From [Bacillus] enclensis (GTDB lineage Bacteria > Bacillota > Bacilli > Bacillales > Bacillaceae_B), in contig NZ_KQ758482.1 of NCBI RefSeq assembly GCF_001456935.1, forward strand, positions 1,158,249-1,222,248: a DNA stretch of 64,000 nt, written 5' to 3'. Shown here piece after piece: positions 57,782 to 64,000 of this stretch (the stretch's first letter is position 1; each line of letters opens with the position of its first letter). Under the pieces are notes generated by a model that worked only from the letters and a program-made list of their open reading frames with translations, was not told the origin of the DNA and made no database searches. A program made the translations under genes and the position numbers.

Positions 57782-59344
57782 GTGAGTAAGGAAAATCAAC
57801 AGAAGGCGGTGAAAAAAATTAAAAGAATTACAGCAATCATCCTTGTTTTATTATTGACAATCCCCATCCAGCTGCCAGCAGAAGTACAAGCAGTTGGAGG
57901 AGAGGTCTCAATCGGTACTGCGACGCTTAATGTCCGTACAGGGCCCGGCCTCAGTTATCCAGTCTTGACTCAAGTACATAGGGATCAAGAGTTCAGCATT
58001 GTCGAGACGAAAGGCGACTGGTACAAGATTACGACCGGAAGCGGGGATGGATGGGTCGCCAACTGGCTTGTCATCCGTGAAACTGGAGAGTCGTTGGATG
58101 AACCCGGACAGCAGGGGACCGTTAATACGAATGGTCTTCGGTTACGCAAAGGGCCGAGCACTTCCGATTCTGTCGTCACAGTCCTGAATAAAGGCGACGA
58201 AGTGACAGTATCGAAAGCAGACGGCAGATGGCTGTCTGTGCAGTCCGGCAATGCAGAGGGGTGGGTCCATGAGGATTATGTCACCCTTACAGGAGAATCA
58301 GATGAAACAGAGGAGTCCGTTTCCCCTTCTTCTGCCAACTCCTTTGCCACAATCAGCGCAAACTCCCTGAACGTAAGAAGTGAACCTTCCTTGAACGGGG
58401 AAATCGAAGGCAAGGTAAATGAAGGTGAGCAATATGCCATCCTGAATGAAAAAAATAATTGGTATGAGATCCAGTTTGCTGACGGCAGTTCAGGCTGGAT
58501 AGCCAGCTGGTTTGCAGAAGCAACCGGTGAAAGTGTAAAGAAGGAATCCACTTCCCCTGCTCAGGGAAACTTTGAAAAATTGACCATCCTTCATGACGGA
58601 ACAAATATCAGGAGCAGTGCCGATGTTCAGTCCCGGGTAGTCAAACGGGCAGACAGTGGAGAAACGTTCACTGTAACAGGCAAGTCAGGTGACTGGTATG
58701 AAATCCGATTAGATGATGGCAGCGCTGCTTTTGTGGCAGGATGGATCGTTTCATTACGCACAGCCAGCGGAGAAGAGACCTCCCCACCCAGAAAATCAAG
58801 TGGAGGGATCAGCGGGAAGCTCATCGTGATCGACCCTGGTCACGGCGGGCGTGACAGCGGGACAATCGGTACCAGGGGGACACTTGAAAAACTGATAACG
58901 ATGAAGACAGGCAAGCTTCTTGCCGATAAGCTGGATCAAGCGGGTGCAGAAGTCGTCATTACAAGGAAAAGTGATGAATATGTGTCACTTCCTTCCCGAG
59001 TCTCTCTGTCCCATTATTATAATGCTGATGCGTTCATCTCTATCCATTTTGACAGTATCAATGATGGCAGCATTGCCGGTCATACGACTTATTATAATAA
59101 GGGCTATCAAGAAGAACTTGCTTATGATGTGCATGAAAGCCTGGCAAGCCGTCTGCCTTCCAGGGACCGCGGCGTCCGAATCGGCGATTACCATGTCATA
59201 CGCGAAAACAAACAAGCCGCTGTATTATTGGAATTAGGGTTCCTAAGCAATCCAGCCGAAGAAGCCAATATGACTTCCGGATCTTTTCAGGACCTGGCTG
59301 CGACAGCGATCTACCATGGTTTGAATGACTATTTTTCTGATTAA
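57782..59344 (+). CDS. yrvJ: YrvJ, N-acetylmuramoyl-L-alanine amidase with SH3b repeats
   Basis: A 520-residue secreted wall hydrolase. Signal peptide (KKIKRITAIILVLLLTIPIQ to EVQA), four bacterial SH3 domains (about 38-100, 108-168, 190-245, 262-325; repeated LNVRTGPGLS, LRLRKGPSTS, LNVRSEPSLN, TNIRSSADVQ), then Amidase_3 with zinc ligands in DPGHGG, RGTLEK and ISIHFDS and the catalytic Glu in LLELGFLSNP. The start may be GTG at 57782 or GTG at 57809; neither has a strong ribosome site. Confidence 0.92.
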   Translation: MSKENQQKAVKKIKRITAIILVLLLTIPIQLPAEVQAVGGEVSIGTATLNVRTGPGLSYPVLTQVHRDQEFSIVETKGDWYKITTGSGDGWVANWLVIRETGESLDEPGQQGTVNTNGLRLRKGPSTSDSVVTVLNKGDEVTVSKADGRWLSVQSGNAEGWVHEDYVTLTGESDETEESVSPSSANSFATISANSLNVRSEPSLNGEIEGKVNEGEQYAILNEKNNWYEIQFADGSSGWIASWFAEATGESVKKESTSPAQGNFEKLTILHDGTNIRSSADVQSRVVKRADSGETFTVTGKSGDWYEIRLDDGSAAFVAGWIVSLRTASGEETSPPRKSSGGISGKLIVIDPGHGGRDSGTIGTRGTLEKLITMKTGKLLADKLDQAGAEVVITRKSDEYVSLPSRVSLSHYYNADAFISIHFDSINDGSIAGHTTYYNKGYQEELAYDVHESLASRLPSRDRGVRIGDYHVIRENKQAAVLLELGFLSNPAEEANMTSGSFQDLAATAIYHGLNDYFSD

Positions 59345-59433
59345 CAGGCGATTTACAGTAAAATAGAGGCAGGGACAAAACCTTAATAACACTGTCTGAA
59401 GAAGAATTTATTGTTTGCCTTATACACCGCTAT

Positions 59434-59555
59434 TGATTTCCGTGCAAGACTTCGCTTTCCGCGGGTAGCCCGTGAGCCTCCTCGGCAAGCCTGCGGGGTC
59501 TCACATAAGCTACTCTTCCCGCAGGAGTCTTCGTCTTGCACTCCAATCAACCGCT
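59434..59555. repeat. Uninterrupted family B palindromic repeat
   Basis: Nested palindrome: outer GTGCAAGAC / GTCTTGCAC, middle GCGGG / CCCGC, inner GTGAG / CTCAC around CCTCCTCGGCAAGCCTGCGG. Reference copy for family B, lying in the 59345-59688 gap between convergent yrvJ and dtd. Confidence 0.88.
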
Positions 59556-59598
59556 GGAAAGAACTAACTTAATAAATATCTGTTGAACATTTAAACTG

Positions 59599-59646
59599 AA
59601 AACCCGGATGAATTTGCCAAATAAACCGCAAATGCATCCGGGTTTT
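59599..59646. terminator. Terminator between yrvJ and dtd
   Basis: AAAACCCGGATG(A)ATTTG / CAAAT(G)CATCCGGGTTTT, strong bidirectional stem between convergent genes. Confidence 0.85.
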
Positions 59647-59688
59647 ACTAATGCTAAGCCCCTTTTATACCAGCCTCTATTTACAACA

Positions 59689-60129
59689 TTATTTACTTTC
59701 CAGGATCAGCGTGACGGGGCCGTCGTTCGTCAGCTTTACACCCATCATTTCACCGAAAACCCCGGTTTCGACCTTTACATCGTTTTCTTTCAGCACTTTG
59801 TTGAAATATTCATAAAGCGGGAGGGCATGATCGGGTTTTGCCGCTTCCATGAAGTTCGGCCTTCTGCCTTTACGGCAGTCCCCGTATAATGTGAATTGTG
59901 AAATGGAAAGGATCTCCCCCTCAACATCCAGCAAGGAGTGATTCATCTTTCCGGATTCATCCTCGAACACCCTCAGATTCACTATTTTATCTGCTAAATA
60001 GCGGGCGTCTTCTTCCGTATCACCGTGGGTGATTCCTACCAGGAGGACAAATCCCTTTTCGATCTGCCCGGCCACTTCTCCGCCGACAGTCACAGAGGCT
60101 TCTTTGCTTCTCTGCAGGACGACTTTCAT
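59689..60129 (-). CDS. dtd: Dtd, D-aminoacyl-tRNA deacylase
   Basis: A 146-residue proofreading enzyme that frees D-amino acids and glycine from tRNA. The active-site motifs [15 protein letters not shown] (SQ-T type) and the cross-subunit [15 protein letters not shown] (family Gly-cisPro region, here with NDGPVT) are intact. 12 bases after relA, the usual Firmicute neighbour. Confidence 0.95.
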   Translation of the reverse strand: MKVVLQRSKEASVTVGGEVAGQIEKGFVLLVGITHGDTEEDARYLADKIVNLRVFEDESGKMNHSLLDVEGEILSISQFTLYGDCRKGRRPNFMEAAKPDHALPLYEYFNKVLKENDVKVETGVFGEMMGVKLTNDGPVTLILESK

Positions 60130-60141
60130 GCTCGAAACCTC

Positions 60142-62331
60142 CTAGTTCATGATTCTGCGTACAGCATACACATCCGAAATTTGTTTGATCCTCTCCACTA
60201 CCCTGTGAAGATGGGAAATATTCTGTATTGAAATGGACATATTGATAGTTGCCATTTTATTTCTGTCAGACCTGCCGCTGACGGCAGTGATATTCGTCTT
60301 CGTTTCATTGACCACCTGAAGTACTTCGTTCAGGAGACCCCTTCTGTCATAACCTGAAATCTCGATATCGACATTGTACTCCTTACGGTCCTGACCGTCG
60401 CCTTCCCATGATACCGGAATGAGGCGCTGTTCAACTTCCTCGGTCTGGACATTTGTACAATCCGCCCTGTGTACGGAAACACCGCGGCCTTTTGTAATGA
60501 AGCCGACGATCTCATCCCCCGGTACCGGGCTGCAGCATCTGGATAATCTGATGAGCAGGTTATCGATTCCTTTGACCTGGACCCCTGCATCCTTTTTCTT
60601 TTTAGGGGGCTGGGCGCTCAATTCCTTCATTGTTTCTTCGAGTATATCTTCCTGTTCGCGTTTCCTGCGGTCCTTCTCTGTCAGACGATTGGCAATCTGA
60701 GCGGCAGTGATACCGTTGTAGCCGACTGCTGCATACATATCATCTTCATTCGAGAAATTAAACTTCTCGAAAACTCGCTTGATATTCTCGGAGGTCAATA
60801 TTTCTTTTACATCGAAATCCTGATTCTTGATTTCTTTTTCTACAAGGTCCCGGCCTTTTTCAATGTTTTCTTCTCTCCGCTGCTTCTTGAAGAATTGCTT
60901 GATCTTATTTTTGGCCTGGGATGTCTGTGCAAGCTTCAGCCAGTCCTGACTCGGGCCATAGGAGTGTTTGGAGGTAAGGATTTCAACGATGTCACCCGTC
61001 TTCAGCTTGTAGTCGAGGGTGACCATCTTCCCGTTCACCTTGGCACCGATCGTCTTGTTGCCGATTTCTGAATGAATGCGGTAGGAAAAATCGATTGGAA
61101 CTGATCCGGACGGTAATTCAAGTACATCTCCTTTAGGAGTGAAGACGAACACCATATCAGAAAAAAGGTCGATTTTAAGAGACTCCATGAATTCTTCAGC
61201 ATTGGCTGATTCATTCTGGAATTCAAGGATTTCCCTGAACCACGAAAGTTTCTTTTCAAAGGAAACTTTATCGTCCACATTTTTACCTTCTTTATAAGCC
61301 CAGTGGGCAGCTACACCGTATTCAGCGATCTGATGCATTTCAAGCGTTCTGATCTGCACTTCGAGAGGGTCGCCCTTTGGCCCTATTACAGTCGTATGAA
61401 GGGATTGGTACATATTCGGTTTCGGCATGGCGATATAATCTTTGAATCTGCCGGGCATCGGCTTCCAGCATGTATGGATGATGCCGAGCACAGCGTAACA
61501 ATCCTTTATGCTGTCAACTACGATCCTGACGGCAAGCAGATCGTAAATTTCATTGAACTGTTTATTCTGAAGGGCCATCTTCCGATAAATGCTGTATATA
61601 TGCTTGGGACGTCCGGAAATTTCCGCTTCGATCTGCACATCCCCCATGCGGTCTTTGACTTCATTAACAACGTCATCCAAGTATTCTTCACGCTCGGCAC
61701 GCTTTTTCTTCATCAGATTGACGATCCGGTAGTATTGCTGCGGGTTAAGATATCTCAGCGACGTATCCTCGAGCTCCCATTTTATTTTCGAGATCCCGAG
61801 CCGGTGGGCAAGGGGTGCGAAGATTTCCAGGGTCTCATTTGCGATCCTTCTCTGCTTTTCCTGAGGCAGATGCTTCAGCGTTCTCATATTATGCAGGCGG
61901 TCTGCAAGCTTGATCAGGATGACTCTGATATCCTGGGCCATCGCCACAAACATTTTCCGGTGATTTTCAGCCTGCTGTTCTTCTTTTGACTTGTATTTGA
62001 TCTTACCCAGCTTGGTAACCCCGTCCACGAGCATGGCGACTTCTCCATTGAATGCTTCTTCGATTTCTTCCAGGGAGATGTCGGTATCCTCAACCACATC
62101 ATGAAGAAACCCGGCTGCGACAGTCGATGGATCCATCTCAAGGTCTGCAAGGATGCCTGCGACTTGAATGGGATGGATGATATAGGGTTCGCCGGATTTG
62201 CGGTATTGTTCCTTATGAGCTTCTTTGGCAAATTCGTATGCTTTCTGTACCATTAGCACGTGCTCATCATTCAGATATTCTTTTGTTCTATCGATAACCT
62301 GTTCAGGGGTTAGTACTTGATCTTTGGACAT
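60142..62331 (-). CDS. relA: RelA/SpoT homologue, bifunctional (p)ppGpp synthetase/hydrolase
   Basis: A 729-residue Rel enzyme: HD hydrolase domain ([25 protein letters not shown]), synthetase domain ([42 protein letters not shown]), TGS domain ([20 protein letters not shown]), zinc-finger region ([17 protein letters not shown]) and C-terminal ACT domain. Both activities should be intact. ATG at 62331 follows AAAGGTG; GTG at 62343 was rejected. Confidence 0.97.
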   Translation of the reverse strand: MSKDQVLTPEQVIDRTKEYLNDEHVLMVQKAYEFAKEAHKEQYRKSGEPYIIHPIQVAGILADLEMDPSTVAAGFLHDVVEDTDISLEEIEEAFNGEVAMLVDGVTKLGKIKYKSKEEQQAENHRKMFVAMAQDIRVILIKLADRLHNMRTLKHLPQEKQRRIANETLEIFAPLAHRLGISKIKWELEDTSLRYLNPQQYYRIVNLMKKKRAEREEYLDDVVNEVKDRMGDVQIEAEISGRPKHIYSIYRKMALQNKQFNEIYDLLAVRIVVDSIKDCYAVLGIIHTCWKPMPGRFKDYIAMPKPNMYQSLHTTVIGPKGDPLEVQIRTLEMHQIAEYGVAAHWAYKEGKNVDDKVSFEKKLSWFREILEFQNESANAEEFMESLKIDLFSDMVFVFTPKGDVLELPSGSVPIDFSYRIHSEIGNKTIGAKVNGKMVTLDYKLKTGDIVEILTSKHSYGPSQDWLKLAQTSQAKNKIKQFFKKQRREENIEKGRDLVEKEIKNQDFDVKEILTSENIKRVFEKFNFSNEDDMYAAVGYNGITAAQIANRLTEKDRRKREQEDILEETMKELSAQPPKKKKDAGVQVKGIDNLLIRLSRCCSPVPGDEIVGFITKGRGVSVHRADCTNVQTEEVEQRLIPVSWEGDGQDRKEYNVDIEISGYDRRGLLNEVLQVVNETKTNITAVSGRSDRNKMATINMSISIQNISHLHRVVERIKQISDVYAVRRIMN

Positions 62332-62521
62332 GATCAAAATCACCTTTGTATTTAAAGATTTTCAGTGCTGTTTCAAATTTAATGATTGTTACTATTATCA
62401 AAAAAAAACATGGTTCTGTAAAGGGTTTAGGGTTAAATTCTCAGATTCCCTCTAATTTTGTCGAATTATGTCGAATGTTAATTAACAATATAATTATATA
62501 AAGTTCTTCTAATACCGCTTT

Positions 62522-62648
62522 TGATTTCCGTGCAAAACTCCGCTTTCCGCGGGCGGTTGGTGAGCCTCCTCGTCGCGATGCTCCTGCGGGGTCTCACCTA
62601 ACACGCTTTTCCCGCAGGAGTCTACGTTTTGCACTCCAATCAACCGCT
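62522..62648. repeat. Uninterrupted family B palindromic repeat
   Basis: TGATTTCCGTGCAAAACTCC ... GTTTTGCACTCCAATCAACC with inner GGTGAGCCTCC / GGTCTCACC. The outer arms carry compensating changes (GCAAAAC/GTTTTGC rather than GCAAGAC/GTCTTGC), so pairing is kept. It lies in the 62332-63032 gap, which otherwise holds the relA promoter region and an apt terminator; no gene seen. Confidence 0.85.
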
Positions 62649-62954
62649 GGAATCGGTTTTGAATATGGATAAGTTTACACACTTCCATCCTGAAAAAATG
62701 GATTGTAACTTATATTCTTTTGTCTTTATCCTCCTTTTTTATTTGATGGAACAGAAGGTAAGAACACGGCACGAAGGCAAAAATCCTACTGCGGTTAAAA
62801 CTCTGATATTCGTGGGTTTTCACATTTTATCTTTCCGTATAAAGGCCTGATCCACTAACTCGGAACGTGAGTTAATCTATTTAGATATATCACACAGGAG
62901 GCACGTGGATTTTCCTTTCCGGTTTAAAATTTTGAAACTATCTTTTACTTATAT

Positions 62955-62984
62955 AAAAAAGAACTGACATTTGTGATGCCAGTC
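62955..62984 (-). terminator. Terminator after apt
   Basis: On the minus strand ACTGGCAT, loop CACAA, ATGTCAGT then TCTTTTTT. Confidence 0.82.
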
Positions 62985-63032
62985 CCTTTGATTATGTGTA
63001 TAGTATTGACGGTGACGGTAGTTTTTAGATAA

Positions 63033-63545
63033 TTAGTATTGCATTAATGTAAGGACTTCGTATCCTTCTAGTTTGTCACGGCCATCCAGGTATGTGAGTT
63101 CAATGAGGAATGCACAGCCTGCGACGATTCCGCCCAGTTCTTCTACAAGCTTGATGGTGGCTTCGATTGTGCCGCCGGTTGCAAGCAGGTCATCTGTGAT
63201 GAGAACGCGCTGTCCGGGTTTGATTGCATCTTTATGGATTGTGAGTGCATCTTTGCCGTATTCCAACCCGTACTCTTTCTTGATCGTTTCACGAGGCAGT
63301 TTCCCCGGTTTACGCACCGGTGCAAAACCTACGCCGAGTGCGTAAGCTACAGGGCAGCCGATGATGAAGCCCCTTGCTTCCGGTCCGACGATCAGGTCGA
63401 TTCCTTTTTCTTTTGCATATTCTACAATTTGATCTGTAGCATATCTATAAGCATCACCATTGTCCATCAGGGTGGTGATGTCTTTGAATTTGATTCCTTC
63501 TTTCGGCCAGTTTTCAACAATTGTAACATATTGTTTTAAGTCCAT
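63033..63545 (-). CDS. apt: Apt, adenine phosphoribosyltransferase
   Basis: A 170-residue purine salvage enzyme (adenine plus PRPP to AMP). PRPP loop [35 protein letters not shown], and the family start with [14 protein letters not shown]. It overlaps the end of recJ by 10 bases, and its terminator separates it from relA. Confidence 0.96.
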   Translation of the reverse strand: MDLKQYVTIVENWPKEGIKFKDITTLMDNGDAYRYATDQIVEYAKEKGIDLIVGPEARGFIIGCPVAYALGVGFAPVRKPGKLPRETIKKEYGLEYGKDALTIHKDAIKPGQRVLITDDLLATGGTIEATIKLVEELGGIVAGCAFLIELTYLDGRDKLEGYEVLTLMQY

Positions 63546-64000
63546 GCTTCTACTTCCTCCTCAAATGTAACGGACTCTTTTATCCTTTCATTAAACCAAG
63601 CCTTCAGCTCACTGTAAGAAGAATATAACAACTCATTTTCAAGTTCATATTGCTGCTGTTTCTTCTGATATGCCGGGGACTCTGATAAGTCTTTCTTGGT
63701 TTTTACAGGATTAAGAGAAATAAATCCATTGTCTATTGTAACAAACTTCAATTCAAAAAACACCTGCGACATGAAATCTATTGTTTCTTTGGACCATCCT
63801 TTATACTTGGCAAGATCATCTCCATGCTTCTTCAGATCGAAAGAGCCGCGCTTGGATAGAAATGCATAATACCATTTGAAATGCTCACGTGTCGGCATCG
63901 TACTGAAGAAATGGTCTTCATCCTGAAAGAAATGGGCGTAAATGCGGTGTGGACGGCCTTTTCCCACTATTGTCTTCACGAAGTCCTGAGATGATGGCAT
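63536..64000 (-). CDS. recJ: RecJ single-strand exonuclease, C-terminal part (runs off right edge)
   Basis: The last 154 codons of a gene entering from the right edge. The sequence ([51 protein letters not shown]) matches the C-terminal RecJ_C domain of Firmicute RecJ, and the recJ-apt-relA order is the B. subtilis one. The catalytic DHH domain is outside the window, so identity rests on the C-terminal domain and synteny. Confidence 0.85.
   Translation of the reverse strand: MPSSQDFVKTIVGKGRPHRIYAHFFQDEDHFFSTMPTREHFKWYYAFLSKRGSFDLKKHGDDLAKYKGWSKETIDFMSQVFFELKFVTIDNGFISLNPVKTKKDLSESPAYQKKQQQYELENELLYSSYSELKAWFNERIKESVTFEEEVEAWT

Noticed and set aside
62629..62850. 73-codon plus-strand frame between relA and apt
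   Set aside because: It begins inside a family B repeat, has no ribosome site and no recognisable composition of a protein.

Overview
The window is a chromosomal segment of a spore-forming Bacillaceae bacterium (Firmicutes). Gene order follows the Bacillus subtilis comE-yqeG-sigK and yrhC-yrrI-relA-recJ segments almost gene for gene, and the window carries sda, sigK, tgl, an RsfA-like regulator and yrzI. The genus is inference: the many short palindromic repeats and the accessory blocks would fit a Rossellomorea / marine-Bacillus type genome, but no marker here settles it.

Layout. 1-9250: competence operon comEA-comEB-comEC (comEC runs off the left edge), divergent comER, then the tightly overlapping yqeG-yqeH-aroE-yhbY-nadD-yqeK-rsfS-yqeM operon (minus strand) and a DnaA-box cluster in front of the sporulation checkpoint gene sda. 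9300-11900: psd and pssA (divergent phospholipid genes), a tiny membrane peptide with a sigma-K-like promoter, and an uninterrupted sigK. 11980-16560: a metalloid-resistance island with a Cys-rich micro-protein, an ArsR regulator and an ArsP-like permease sharing seven copies of one palindrome, then arsR-arsB-arsC and a divergent ArsN-like acetyltransferase. 16580-17400: a row of micro-ORFs including yrzI. 17700-23100: the methionine-to-cysteine operon yrrT-mtnN-mccA-mccB-yrhC, then yrzA and yrrS. 23200-36800: pbpI, greA, udk, the tRNA wobble-uridine genes trhP2/trhP1/trmR, mltG, yrzB, yrrK, yrzL, alaS with a T-box leader, yrrI, yrzQ, yrzR. 37590-39300: bioY-bioB with a BirA operator. 39380-46850: recD2, yrrB, mnmA, a cysteine desulfurase, cymR and divergent rarA. 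46950-52050: an accessory block (tgl, a five-gene GntR/ABC-transporter operon, an RsfA-like gene) between rarA and tcdA, which are neighbours in B. subtilis. 52480-64000: tcdA, 6S RNA, hisS-aspS with a T-box leader, yrzK, yrvJ, dtd, relA, apt and the 3' part of recJ.

Functional links. CymR (cysteine regulator) and the likely CymR target operon mccA-mccB lie in the same window. The cysteine desulfurase feeds sulfur to MnmA beside it. TrhP1/TrhP2 and TrmR make successive tRNA wobble-uridine modifications. RelA, the two tRNA-dependent T-box leaders and 6S RNA are all growth-state controls.

Repeats. Two families of palindromic intergenic repeats occur. Family A is 122 bp in nearly every full copy and ends in AGCTGGACA. 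Family B is about 125 bp with GTGCAAGAC/GTCTTGCAC arms. In three of the five well-preserved family B copies, a family A unit sits inside. A separate 5 x 20 bp tandem repeat lies upstream of pbpI.

The best candidates for something little described are the palindrome-linked Cys-peptide/ArsR/permease unit, the nested repeats, and the micro-ORF cluster.
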